Shown: one piece after another, positions 16,701-24,127 of the stretch | Layout of the letters: every line of letters starts with the position of its first letter | Numbering within the stretch: position 1 is the first letter of the stretch | From: an uncultured Bacteroidota bacterium | GTDB lineage: Bacteria; Bacteroidota; Bacteroidia; Chitinophagales; Chitinophagaceae | Length of the DNA stretch: 42,701 nucleotides | Direction of reading: 5' to 3' | Assembly (NCBI GenBank): GCA_946479615.1 | Contig: CAMLGR010000020.1 | Location: forward strand, 1 to 42,701 | Position numbers and translations under genes: made by a program | The notes under the pieces: model-generated | Told to the model about the DNA's origin: nothing | What the model saw: only the letters and a program-made list of their open reading frames with translations | The model's database searches: none

Positions 16701-18109
16701 ACGAACTGGTAAAGATCGCGAAGATTGGTTCCCGCATTATACCCGTAGGATTCCACATTTCCATAACCATATACAATAGCCGTAAAACCGGTATCAGCGA
16801 TTACATTATGTACAGGATTGATCGCGGAAGAAGCCGTTACATTTTCCTGGAGATAAGAGTAACCCTGTCCCGCTATATCTACAAACGTACCCGAAGGCGC
16901 TCTGCCATCGATACGCAATGTATTCTTGTACGTGGTAGGAATAACGATATTGATAAAGTGAGCCGTTACCTGGGTCTGCCCGGCGGGCACATAATTCTGG
17001 TGTGCCGAGAACAAGGTGATATTGGTAAGTGTTTGCTCGATTGGGTTGATCAATATCATTTCAGGATCCGAATTGGTGGCTCCGCAGGTTTGTGAAGTGA
17101 TGTATTGAACGACCGACACCTGTTTATCCGCTTCTATCGTGGTAGGATTACTGGTTTTGAATTCATAATAACTATTCGCCAGCAAACCGGTAAGTATCGT
17201 GGTGACCCCGGTCTCTGTCTTCCTGGCAACAGTTGTCGGATCATTCACAAAAACGCGGATGATATCGTAAGGGCGGCTGATAAAAGGAGCCGTGATAAAT
17301 TTTTTACCCCATGACTTCGTTGGAAAAAGCTGCTGGTATAAATTATCTCCGCCGGAAGCGCCACCACAATCGAATGCCGACCAGGTGGTGCTGGAAAAAA
17401 CGGCGATGGGTTTACAACCTTCTCCGGCATTCGAGACCGACTTCACGGTTGAGCCGGAGAAATCGGCATCCTGCTGGCTCTGCAACTGGTATACATCGCC
17501 TTCATTATTCAAGGTTACCTGGAAGGCCCGGCCCGCCGGGTGACTGCCCATCCTGTCGTTGACGCTGGGAACGATCTCGATCGTCGTATTCGGTTGCACC
17601 GCTACCACCGTGATCTCACCATACCCGTAATCCTGCCCGCTTTGTGATCCTACATTCTGGTAGCTCGGGATCACGTATTCCTTGCCGAGCACCGGTGTGG
17701 GCAGTACGAGTGTTGCGCCCGAACGCGCCGACTTGATGATATGCGAATAGACAACGATATTTTTTAAAGATGTGACATGGATGCCCGCTTTGTTATTGAT
17801 GCCATCCGCCTGGCCGTTATACACAACCGTATTGGGAGCATTGCCACTGGCACCGGGACCGATGAATAAACGGGTGACCTGGTTGGCGGTAATTGTAAAA
17901 GGAAGGTTCACACTTCCTACCTGCACATTGCCCGAGGTATTGATATCCGAAGTGAGGTAAAGCCCCATGACGGAAGTAGTACCATCAATATGCCCGGTAT
18001 AGGCAATCCAGAAATCTTTGCCGCGGTTGGAAAAGTCTTGTGAGCTGGCCATCATGGTCAATAGCAGCAGCCAGACAAGTACAAGGGTACCTGGTATAAA
18101 TTTTCTCAT
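13763..18109 (-). CDS. Giant T9SS-exported adhesin: IgGFc-binding-like domain, PKD repeats, gliding-type C-terminal domain
   Basis: The frame is open from 18259, but the ATG at 18109 gives MRKFIPGTLVLVWLLLLTMM, a normal signal peptide, so a 1448-residue protein is called. Residues ~25-480 look like an IgGFc-binding N-terminal-like domain (DFWIAYTGH, ITSQTCGATNSDPE). Six canonical PKD domains and one degenerate one follow at about 600-1220, each with WxFGD/WxYGD and a Gly-Cys ending (WNFGDGS, WDFGDAT, WNFGDGT, WDYGDGN, WNFGDAN). The last ~85 residues (IPNIFSPNGDGIHDTW, FNRYGQLVYR, WDGKISG, PVGTYYYII) are a type B, CHU_C-like sorting domain. The product is expected on the cell surface, exported by T9SS with the SprF-like partner downstream. 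Confidence 0.92.
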   Translation of the reverse strand: MRKFIPGTLVLVWLLLLTMMASSQDFSNRGKDFWIAYTGHIDGTTSVMGLYLTSDINTSGNVQVGSVNLPFTITANQVTRLFIGPGASGNAPNTVVYNGQADGINNKAGIHVTSLKNIVVYSHIIKSARSGATLVLPTPVLGKEYVIPSYQNVGSQSGQDYGYGEITVVAVQPNTTIEIVPSVNDRMGSHPAGRAFQVTLNNEGDVYQLQSQQDADFSGSTVKSVSNAGEGCKPIAVFSSTTWSAFDCGGASGGDNLYQQLFPTKSWGKKFITAPFISRPYDIIRVFVNDPTTVARKTETGVTTILTGLLANSYYEFKTSNPTTIEADKQVSVVQYITSQTCGATNSDPEMILINPIEQTLTNITLFSAHQNYVPAGQTQVTAHFINIVIPTTYKNTLRIDGRAPSGTFVDIAGQGYSYLQENVTASSAINPVHNVIADTGFTAIVYGYGNVESYGYNAGTNLRDLYQFVSVNNQYATVDFPAACKGAPFTLSMTFPYQPTEIKWEFNGMFPDVTLPNPVFTSTSTVNGRQLYKYVLAGSYTAPAIAGTYPIKVTAQNPTADGCNGEQEIDYDLEVFDTPNAAFNFTTNGCVSSPVAFTDASANNSGRPIAHRHWNFGDASVANDVTAPTHTYAAAGSYDVKYTLITDVGCKADTVLHSVVLNDPPVARFTVAALNCAGKSITFTDGSIAPAGGTINKWIWNFGDGSAIVNATTNAAQAHTFASTGTFIVTLQVVSLTGCLSTVFSQPITIHPNPVVSFSLPDICLPAGTAAFSSSSAIADGTESQFTYLWDFGDATAAATGQSATHNYTAQGPFSVTLTVTSNNGCTATSTQSLTTIYAEPKAVFTSVPEVCLGNAVNFTDQSTAAGSSVTQWQWNFGDGTSADQNPVHTYATAGTYVVTLSVTSAIGCRTVTNTATHNVIVNPLPTANFNVSLPACADDNITLTSTAVANAGNIVKWNWDYGDGNTATAATATPVAHHFTVVNTYPVTLQVTTDKGCVSTLFSKDVVVHPSPVANFLAPEVCVNDLAPFMDASSVSPGTISGWEWNFGDANATAGNPNTATGAQVTHHYTLPGEYTAQLVSITSDGCRNTITRKVTVNGGVLTPMFTVQNTTALCSNKELILKDASQVDAGRILRVEIFWDAGDATIKTTDTNPSAGKLYTHTYPEFSSPATKTYTVRYDVYSGLTCVNSKTQTITLLAAPAIALDAVVPICSNADAFQLGAQLLTPAQGNGVFSGAGVTPDGLFTPSIAGGGMHQVTYTYNANNGCSNTAIRMITVYPTPVADAGPDKFVLEGGRIELTPTIIRNIPVSYSWSPALGLTNPAIANPFASPVTDSYYTLTVTSDKGCHTEDVVFVKLLKTPVIPNIFSPNGDGIHDTWVIDYLDSYPGCIVQIFNRYGQLVYRMVNYTTPWDGKISGRDAPVGTYYYIIDPKNGRKPITGFIDIIR

Positions 18110-18820
18110 GGAGTTAGTCCGTCCTGGTTTGAAAGTGTAAACTAAAATAAGAAAAAGAAGCCGTACCCGGTGGTTCCCTGTCATTGAATTTACTCTTAGA
18201 CAAAAAGCGGGAGCAGGTAGTTTTCCGGAGGCCAGCCGCCCTGCCGCTGATAATAACAAAGGGTTCGTAAAACAACGTCACCGGATTATGCGGGAGAAGA
18301 GGGGATGGAAAGACAATTTTTCCAACGGGTGTGACTAACTAAAGAGCATTAATATTATAATATTATTTAATTAATTTTATTATTTGCTATTTTAGTGCAA
18401 GTTAACTTTATAAAATATTTATTATCAATTTATAATAATATATAATTTAAGCATATTGCATAAATTTTAAAAAAGACCATTTTATACTGATTTATTGCCC
18501 AATTATTGTACTATAAAATAGCAGATAACTATCATTATAAAACTTATAATAAACTATTTAGATAATTATTTGTTACTTAAATTATTAGCCGAGTTTTTCA
18601 TTAAAATTTACACCTAATTTACTAATTAGGTTAGTCATTAAAAATAGCATTACTATGGCTACTATATCCCAAAGTGCCCCAGGTAGTGCTCAAAAAGTTG
18701 GGTAATGATAAATGCCCACAACATCTTAAAATATTCCCTCCTGCTCCCGGGAATCAGCATCGGCAAAAAAGATATTTCACGAATAGCCTATTTACAGGCA
18801 TCATTTACTTACATAAAACT

Positions 18821-18930
18821 GCCTATGTGGTAAAGATTACGCAGTACCGTTATCGTATTATAATCGATTGGCGTAGGTTCACCACATAGGCATATAGGAA
18901 CATAGGTTTCACATAGGGCGGCCCTTCCAA
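18821..18930. repeat. Palindromic element, family D copy 1 (CCTATGTGG words)
   Basis: GCCTATGTGGT (18821-18831) pairs with ACCACATAGGC (18881-18891). The right side continues with ATATAGGAACATAGG and CACATAGGG. The loop starts AAAGATTACGC, very like the loop of copy 2 (GAGATTACGC), so whole elements are homologous. Confidence 0.7.
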
Positions 18931-18957
18931 AGAAAATGTTAACCCTTCAGATCGCCG

Positions 18958-18965
18958 TACCTTTG
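18958..18965 (+). promoter_or_regulatory. -7 box for the small secreted protein gene
   Basis: TACCTTTG, an exact TAnnTTTG match, 38 bases before the GTG start. A GTTAACC sequence about 20 bases upstream may be part of the -33 region. Confidence 0.5.
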
Positions 18966-19003
18966 CCCCCTGCCCACCGTCATTCTTTCATAAAAAATCA
19001 ATC

Positions 19004-19402
19004 GTGAAGAAATTCCTGGTCATACTGTTCCTGGCAAGCCTGGCGACCGGCGGACAGGCACAGAAAGTCGATAGCATCTTCTTTCACCTGTACACCGACA
19101 GCCTGAAAAAAGGCACTCATAATTATATTAATGTGGATGGAAAGACAGCCGATGGAAAATGGCTGCCGATGACGACAAAAGACATTGTATTTACCTCCTC
19201 AGCCTGTAGCTTCTCGGGGAATGACCTGGTCATCCCGGCCGATTTTGCCGAAGAAAAGATCACCATCAAAGCCCGTTTAAAGGACAATCCCTCCGGCTGG
19301 ATCGAGCAAACCGTCTGGATCAAAAAGAAGCCCGATCCCGAATTCCTGCCTACCAAAGATGATGTGATGAGAGATCCCCGGGGAAAGAAAAGACGCGGAT
19401 AA
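19004..19402 (+). CDS. Small secreted protein of unknown function
   Basis: 132 residues with a GTG start. The N-terminus MKKFLVILFLASLATGGQAQ is a clear signal peptide. The mature part is predicted beta-rich (HNYINVDGKTADGKWLPM, then TIKARLKDNPSGWIEQTVWIKKK) and ends in a basic tail (DPRGKKRRG). No Cys pair, lipobox or recognised domain was seen; an Ig-like or carboxypeptidase-regulatory-like beta-sandwich is possible. It is followed by a 26-bp perfect hairpin between convergent genes. Confidence 0.75.
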   Translation: MKKFLVILFLASLATGGQAQKVDSIFFHLYTDSLKKGTHNYINVDGKTADGKWLPMTTKDIVFTSSACSFSGNDLVIPADFAEEKITIKARLKDNPSGWIEQTVWIKKKPDPEFLPTKDDVMRDPRGKKRRG

Positions 19403-19439
19403 TCCATATAATTTACTCCCGATTTGGTTGGGTCTCCTT

Positions 19440-19494
19440 CGGGTCTTGTTAGGGGATAAAGCGCTCGGAGCGCTTTATCCCCTAACAAGACCCG
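19440..19494. terminator. Very long perfect hairpin between convergent genes
   Basis: A 26-bp perfect stem, 19440-19465 against 19469-19494, with loop CGG. The stem includes CGGGTCTTGTTAGGGGATAA. No flanking T-run is present, so it is not a textbook intrinsic terminator. Position after the + strand gene suggests 3' end formation or RNA stabilisation. Confidence 0.7.
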
Positions 19495-19529
19495 AACAAA
19501 ACCCTAAGGAATCCCTGATAGCCCATAAA

Positions 19530-19570
19530 AAAGCCAGGTGTTAAGCGGAAACCACTTAACACCTGGCTTT
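19530..19570. terminator. Intrinsic terminator of the aldolase gene (family B words)
   Basis: AAAGCCAGGTGTTAAG (19530-19545) pairs perfectly with CTTAACACCTGGCTTT (19555-19570) around a 9-base loop. Read on the minus strand, the hairpin follows the aldolase stop and is followed by a T-run (complement of 19527-19532), as in a Rho-independent terminator. Confidence 0.8.
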
Positions 19571-19591
19571 AAAAACTTAAAATCTCTATTC

Positions 19592-20245
19592 TTAGACCGA
19601 TTTCTTGGCATCTTCGAGAAATTTAGCCAGTCCGATATCGGTCAGCGGGTGCTTTAACAGCCCGAGGATCGATTCCAGCGGGCAGGTACATACATCAGCG
19701 CCGGCTTCCGCACATTTTACGATATGCAGCGCATTGCGGATAGAAGCCGCGAGGATCTCTGTCTTATAACCCTGTATAGTATAAATATTGGCAATTTGCG
19801 CGATCAGGTCCACTCCATCCCAGTTCGTATCATCGATACGACCGATAAAAGGAGATAAATAAGTAGCTCCGGCTTTAGCTGCCAAGATCGCCTGTCCGGC
19901 TGAGAATACCAGTGTGCAATTGGTACGGATACCGTTATCGGTAAACCATTTGATGGCTTTGATACCGTCTTTGATCATCGGCACCTTTACCACGATATTC
20001 GGATGGATTGCCGCGAGTTTCTTTCCTTCTTCCACGATTGCATTGAACTCTACAGAAACAACTTCCGCACTGATATCTCCGTCCACGATCTCGCAGATCG
20101 TTTTATAATGATTAAAAACAGCTTCCTGTCCTTTGATCCCTTCTTTAGCCATCAGGGAAGGATTGGTTGTCACACCATCCAGTATACCAAGTTCATTTGC
20201 TTCCTTGATCTGTGCAAGATTGGCCGTATCGATAAAAAACTTCAT
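19592..20245 (-). CDS. fsa: Fructose-6-phosphate aldolase/transaldolase (TalB/FSA family)
   Basis: 217 residues, the length of the short FSA-like transaldolase subfamily. MKFFIDTANLAQIKEANELG, then GVTTNPSL, VVKVPM (Schiff-base Lys87) and NCTLVFSAGQAILAAKAGA are the family signatures. LSPFIGRIDD and EILAASIRN follow. It transfers or cleaves a dihydroxyacetone unit between sugar phosphates in the cytoplasm. Whether it acts as true transaldolase or as FSA cannot be settled from motifs alone. The SRP RNA gene lies about 94 bp upstream on the same strand. Confidence 0.93.
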   Translation of the reverse strand: MKFFIDTANLAQIKEANELGILDGVTTNPSLMAKEGIKGQEAVFNHYKTICEIVDGDISAEVVSVEFNAIVEEGKKLAAIHPNIVVKVPMIKDGIKAIKWFTDNGIRTNCTLVFSAGQAILAAKAGATYLSPFIGRIDDTNWDGVDLIAQIANIYTIQGYKTEILAASIRNALHIVKCAEAGADVCTCPLESILGLLKHPLTDIGLAKFLEDAKKSV

Positions 20246-20332
20246 GATTACTGAACCCCTTCGGGGAATTATTTTTTGTGAAGAAGACCCTGATCAACCG
20301 GTTATTTTACTCCCTTCAGGGATAAAGAAAGA

Positions 20333-20338
20333 AAAAAA
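20333..20338 (-). terminator. T-run ending the SRP RNA
   Basis: Six Ts on the minus strand directly follow the closing GCCTGCC of the SRP RNA, whose own terminal stem can act as the terminator hairpin. Confidence 0.55.
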
Positions 20339-20434
20339 GGCAGGCTACTCACATCGCACCGCTACAACCACCTATCCTTGCTGCCTTCCGGCCCTGGGGA
20401 GGTTCAGCAGGAGCTGGTCGTGTAAGACCTGCCG
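20339..20434 (-). ncRNA. ffs: Small bacterial signal recognition particle RNA (4.5S-type)
   Basis: On the minus strand the RNA of about 96 nt has the invariant SRP domain IV core: CTGAACCTCCCCAGG, then GCCGGAAGGCAGCAAGG. This is the asymmetric loop and GGAA tetraloop hairpin bound by Ffh. The ends pair (GGCAGG at the 5' end with CCTGCC at the 3' end), and a T6 run follows at 20333-20338. A TATCTTTG -7 box sits just upstream. It guides inner membrane protein targeting with Ffh and FtsY. Confidence 0.95.
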
Positions 20435-20437
20435 CCG

Positions 20438-20445
20438 CAAAGATA
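20438..20445 (-). promoter_or_regulatory. -7 box of the SRP RNA gene
   Basis: On the minus strand TATCTTTG matches TAnnTTTG and lies a few bases upstream of the predicted 5' end, as expected for a strong Bacteroidota promoter. Confidence 0.7.
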
Positions 20446-20479
20446 AGGAAGAGAGGGAAATAATAAGGAATAAGGAAGG

Positions 20480-20582
20480 AAATGTAAAATTTAAAATGTA
20501 GAATGCAAAATGTAAAAGGGATTTCCGGACTTCAGAGCGTTTCCTTTTACATTTTATATTTTACATCCTGCATTTTACATTT
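20480..20582. repeat. Palindromic element, family F (AAAATGTAAAATG words)
   Basis: The left arm (about 20480-20519) is a run of AAATGTAAAAT/AAAATGTAGAATG words. The right arm (about 20540-20582) is a run of TTTTACATTTTATATTTTAC words, complementary overall. The element lies between the plug protein stop and the SRP RNA promoter, both on the minus strand. Confidence 0.65.
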
Positions 20583-20588
20583 ATTTCT

Positions 20589-21863
20589 TCATCTAACCAG
20601 CGCATTCACCTGCGTATACCCAATCAACTCATCTGCTCTTGCGCCAAACGGCCGGAAATACACCAGCACGGTGTAGTTGTTCTCTGTATTGGTATAGTTG
20701 CCTTCCGTATTCTCGTTAGAGAAACGATTCGTACCTGGCTTGCCCGTTGTATTAACGGTTATATAGTTGTAGTTGTAATAACCCTGCTTTAAGAATAACG
20801 CTTTTTCATACACGCCTGTTTCTTTATTGAATTCCATTCGCGAAGCTGTGTCGGGAAGATAGTTCGTCAGCTCCCCAAAAAGATAAACATCCTTTCCCGG
20901 GTAAGGTTCCTTACCCGGCGGTGAGTAGGTAAAATGAACCCATGCATAATCACTCTGCCAGTAAGGATTGTTGCCATCGGTGTTTTCGATCGTATAGATG
21001 CCGTTCACATCACGGTAGTACACATAGATGAGTTGCTTTCTTTCCGCATCGGGTTTTACATATACATCTACCCTGTCCTTACTGGTATCTACCAATTCCT
21101 GCATGCGTTCGCTCATCAGCCGCAGGCTGCGCAGATCGATCCAGCGCCATTCACGGCCGGCAGGAAAAGAAGTGGCATCATCACTGTATTCATAATAATT
21201 GCCGCGATAGATCGTAGGACGGTCCACCTGTGCCGCCGTGGTCCAGATATTATTCTGCAACACCGTCAGCTTGATATCCTGTGGCGACAATGTATTGATC
21301 CTCGCACTTGCTGTATTGACAACCACCTGCACCCGCTGATCGGTCTGGTATAATTGCGAATTGAACGGTTGTCTTACCTGTGCTGCGATCGCCACCCTGT
21401 TGTCTACAACCAGGAAACGGCGCGTGAATAAAATATCGGAGGTATCATTGTTACGGAATACTTTCAATAAGTAGTTGCCCGAACGTGTGGGTACCGAACT
21501 GCGGTCAGGGATCAGCGCCTGGTAATGTGTGTACCTGGTAAAGGAGATGGAAGAGTTGCGATAGGTCGTGAGCCGCGTTGACTGAAACCCCTGTACATAA
21601 TCATAGGTCTGAAGATTGGCCGGCGACCAGTCTGCATTACAAAGCAGGAAACTATAATATAAATTCTTTACACCGCCCTCCAGGTCGTCAAAATGCAATT
21701 CGAGCTGATCGGCGCTTTTCAGGTTCATGATCGGGTAACTATAGATATCACCCGCCCTGAATAATTTAACGGAATGAATATTCGGTTTATAAATATGATC
21801 GGGGATCTGGGCCTGCACAGCCAGGAAGATGAGGAGGAAGAGGTTAGTAAGGAGAAGTTTCAT
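20589..21863 (-). CDS. Type IX secretion system plug protein (DUF5103 family)
   Basis: 424 residues with a signal peptide (MKLLLTNLFLLIFLAVQAQ). The N-terminal half has IPDHIYKPNIHSVKLFRAGD, then LHFDDLEGGVKNLYYSFLLC and NADWSPANL, the characteristic start of DUF5103 proteins. The second half is beta-rich with GKDVYLFGELTNY and GYYNYNY. The family is now recognised as the plug that closes the unengaged SprA translocon of the T9SS at the outer membrane (established knowledge). It stands alone here but fits the adhesin/SprF pair in the window. Confidence 0.88.
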   Translation of the reverse strand: MKLLLTNLFLLIFLAVQAQIPDHIYKPNIHSVKLFRAGDIYSYPIMNLKSADQLELHFDDLEGGVKNLYYSFLLCNADWSPANLQTYDYVQGFQSTRLTTYRNSSISFTRYTHYQALIPDRSSVPTRSGNYLLKVFRNNDTSDILFTRRFLVVDNRVAIAAQVRQPFNSQLYQTDQRVQVVVNTASARINTLSPQDIKLTVLQNNIWTTAAQVDRPTIYRGNYYEYSDDATSFPAGREWRWIDLRSLRLMSERMQELVDTSKDRVDVYVKPDAERKQLIYVYYRDVNGIYTIENTDGNNPYWQSDYAWVHFTYSPPGKEPYPGKDVYLFGELTNYLPDTASRMEFNKETGVYEKALFLKQGYYNYNYITVNTTGKPGTNRFSNENTEGNYTNTENNYTVLVYFRPFGARADELIGYTQVNALVR

Positions 21864-21893
21864 TATTTATTATAGATAAAGGGTCAGGGTTAG

Positions 21894-22045
21894 GATTTGG
21901 AAATTTTGGAATTGGGAAATTTGGAAATTGACTGATAACAGTATACTTATTACAGGTATGAAACTGTTGATTAAAGTAATGAATTTTGGAAGTAAGAGAA
22001 TTTCCTAATTCCAAAATTCCCAATTGTCAAATTGCCACATTCCTT
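21894..22045. repeat. Dispersed palindromic element, family A copy 2
   Basis: The left arm 21894-21932 is identical over 39 bases to 207-245. The right arm (about 22003-22030) reads AATTTCCTAATTCC, AAAATTCCCAATTG. It lies in the gap between divergent genes (plug protein and LolC/E-type permease). Confidence 0.8.
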
Positions 22046-22101
22046 TGCAATATTGTGAAAAATGAGTAAAAAAGCAGATAAATATTATTAACAGCTTATT
22101 T

Positions 22102-23361
22102 TTGAACGAAGACAAAAAAATCAATTTGAAGGTTGCAGGCTTTATTGCAAACCGCGTAGCATTTAACCAGCAGCGGTCTTTCTCACGTTTCATTATCAGG
22201 TTGTCGGTTGCGGCCACCATTATCAGTGTGTCCGTTATGATCATCACACTGGCATTCGCCAACGGTTTCCAGGAAGAAGTAAGTAAAAAAGTATTTAGTT
22301 TCTGGGGACATATCCGTATCCAGGAAAAACAACCTTATAAAGCATTGATCGCCGAAGAAACCCCTATTACCCGCAAAGATTCCCTGATCGATGCCATCCG
22401 GCAGAATCCTGAAATAGAAGAGATCCATCCGTTCGCGACCAAGTATGCCATCCTGAAAACAAAAGAAGATATCGAAGGTGTACTGCTGAAAGGATTTGAC
22501 AGCACCTATAATTTCAAATATCTCGAACGGTTCATTAAACAGGGTCGCCCCATTCATTTCAACGACAGTTCCTATAGCCGGGAGATCATGATCTCCGCCT
22601 ACACGGCCAAACAATTGAATTTATCCCTCAACGACCGTATCCTTATTTATTTTATCCGTCCCGATGGCAGCCTCCGCCCCGATAAACTGACCATATCCGG
22701 TATTTACAAGACCGGCATCGAGGATTATGATAAAACATTTGCGATCGGTGACCTGAAATTGATCCAGCGGCTCAATGACTGGTACAAGGATGATATCGGC
22801 GGATATGAAATATTCCTGCATGATTATAAGCATATCGAAAAAGTAGCTGACGATATCTATGACATGGATGGTTTTCCCGAAACCTGGGACACACAAAGCG
22901 TACAAAATATCTCTCCCAATATCTTCGACTGGCTGCATATGCAGGACAAGACCCGGAATGTATTGATCGGGTTGATGCTATTGGTAGCAATCATCAACCT
23001 GATTACCTGCCTGCTGATCCTGGTGCTGGAACGCGTGAGAATGATCGGTATCCTTAAATCATTGGGAGCGACCAACTGGACGGTACAAAAAATATTTATC
23101 CGCCATTCGCTGATTATTACTGTTACAGGTATTGTACTGGGACTGGCTTTTGCATTGGGAATATTATTTCTTCAGAAAGCGACAGGATTTATTAAACTGC
23201 AGGAAGAAGCGTATTATCTCAGCGAAGCCGCAGTAAAGATCGTATGGTGGCAGATCGGTTTGATCTGTGGAGGAACACTGCTGATCTGTTTTTTAATACT
23301 GATGATCCCTTCCATCCTCGTACGAAGAATACAACCCGTAAAAGCCATCCAGTTCCGTTAA
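22102..23361 (+). CDS. LolC/LolE-type ABC transporter permease (FtsX family)
   Basis: 419 residues. One N-terminal membrane helix (AATIISVSVMIITLAFANGF) is followed by a large periplasmic domain (about 50-270). The three C-terminal helices include ERVRMIGILKSLGATNWTVQKIF, the FtsX/MacB coupling-helix motif. This is the LolC/E topology, whose complex extracts lipoproteins from the inner membrane. The ATPase partner is not in the window, as is common in Bacteroidota. The only near start is TTG at 22102. The promoter probably lies in or after the family A element. Confidence 0.88.
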   Translation: MNEDKKINLKVAGFIANRVAFNQQRSFSRFIIRLSVAATIISVSVMIITLAFANGFQEEVSKKVFSFWGHIRIQEKQPYKALIAEETPITRKDSLIDAIRQNPEIEEIHPFATKYAILKTKEDIEGVLLKGFDSTYNFKYLERFIKQGRPIHFNDSSYSREIMISAYTAKQLNLSLNDRILIYFIRPDGSLRPDKLTISGIYKTGIEDYDKTFAIGDLKLIQRLNDWYKDDIGGYEIFLHDYKHIEKVADDIYDMDGFPETWDTQSVQNISPNIFDWLHMQDKTRNVLIGLMLLVAIINLITCLLILVLERVRMIGILKSLGATNWTVQKIFIRHSLIITVTGIVLGLAFALGILFLQKATGFIKLQEEAYYLSEAAVKIVWWQIGLICGGTLLICFLILMIPSILVRRIQPVKAIQFR

Positions 23362-23377
23362 TCTCTCTGCGGAGAGG

Positions 23378-24109
23378 TTAGATGATATGAGATAAGATGA
23401 TTCCTGTTGCTACGGCGGCATTCAGGGATTCGGCTTTGCCTTTTTGCGGAATAGTAATGCTTTTTGTTACGAGGTTCCGTATTTCAGGACTGATCCCTTT
23501 CGATTCATTGCCGATCACGATAATTCCTTCTTTTATTTTTTTGATCCCCGTTACATCTTCGCCATTGAGCAAAGCGCCATAAATCGCAATTCCCTGTTGT
23601 TGCAGCAACCATTTTGTCAAATCGGCATACAATACGTTTACCCTTATTATACTTCCCATAGTTGATTGCACCACTTTGGGATTATAGCGGTCTGCACAAT
23701 CCCTGCTGCAAACCACTTGCTGTACACCAAACCAATCTGCGATACGAAGAATAGTTCCGAGGTTGCCGGGGTCCTGTATGCCATCCAATACGATGGTGAT
23801 CTGGTCGCGGGTACTGATCATGGGCTCTTTCCATTGCTTCACGATGGCGAGTACCTGGTTGGGAGTACTTAACTGTGAAATCTTTGCCAATTCATCTTCG
23901 GTCACCTCTGTCACTGCAATATTCTCCGGTTTTCCTGCATTATCATCCAACCATTCTTTCACTGCATACATCCCGTGAATGTGCGTGTGACCGGAAAGCA
24001 ATAATTCGGCAATGATCTTGGGCCCTTCCGCAATAAAAAGCCCTTCTTCATCCCGTAGTTTTTTCTGGCCTAAACTTTGGATATATTTGACCTTCGATTT
24101 ACCAAGCAT
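23378..24109 (-). CDS. SpoU/TrmH-family RNA 2'-O-methyltransferase
   Basis: 243 residues. The N-terminal substrate-binding region (about 1-95) resembles the L30e-like domain (GLFIAEGPKIIAELL). The SPOUT knot has all three motifs: DGIQDPGNLGTILRIADWFG, IVIGNESKGIS and AESLNAAVATGIILSHI. It methylates a ribose 2'-OH in 23S rRNA or tRNA; the exact target cannot be read from the sequence. It is divergent from tamL with only 18 bases between start codons, so each promoter must lie inside the other's coding region. Confidence 0.93.
   Translation of the reverse strand: MLGKSKVKYIQSLGQKKLRDEEGLFIAEGPKIIAELLLSGHTHIHGMYAVKEWLDDNAGKPENIAVTEVTEDELAKISQLSTPNQVLAIVKQWKEPMISTRDQITIVLDGIQDPGNLGTILRIADWFGVQQVVCSRDCADRYNPKVVQSTMGSIIRVNVLYADLTKWLLQQQGIAIYGALLNGEDVTGIKKIKEGIIVIGNESKGISPEIRNLVTKSITIPQKGKAESLNAAVATGIILSHII
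24082..24089 (+). promoter_or_regulatory. -7 box for tamL inside the methyltransferase coding region
   Basis: TATATTTG matches TAnnTTTG and lies 39-46 bases before the tamL ATG at 24128, within the first codons of the divergent SpoU-family gene. Confidence 0.45.
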
Positions 24110-24127
24110 TGTTGTTTTAATTTAATT

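Larger units (their letters stand above)
18110..19003. other. Long divergent intergenic region including an AT-rich block
   Basis: Bases 18110-18330 are ordinary DNA containing the unused upstream extension of the adhesin frame. Bases ~18335-18660 are strikingly AT-rich, with many TTATAAT/AATTATT runs and a stem at 18612-18631 (ACCTAATT-TACT-AATTAGGT). A family D element and a -7 box for the next gene follow. No credible gene was seen. Confidence 0.6.

Noticed and set aside
16136..17095. Long antisense ORFs inside the adhesin gene
   Set aside because: They lie opposite a clear 1448-residue protein with PKD motifs and have no recognisable domain or start signal.
18110..18259. N-terminal extension of the adhesin from 18259
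   Set aside because: The ATG at 18109 gives a standard signal peptide; the extra 50 residues would bury it.
18674..18889. 71-codon ORF in the adhesin upstream region
   Set aside because: It ends within a family D palindrome and has no signal, motif or start context.
20246..20332. Riboswitch or leader between the SRP RNA and fsa
   Set aside because: Only a short CCCC-TTC-GGGG hairpin and a weak CCCTGA/TCAGGG pairing were found, with no recognised aptamer pattern.
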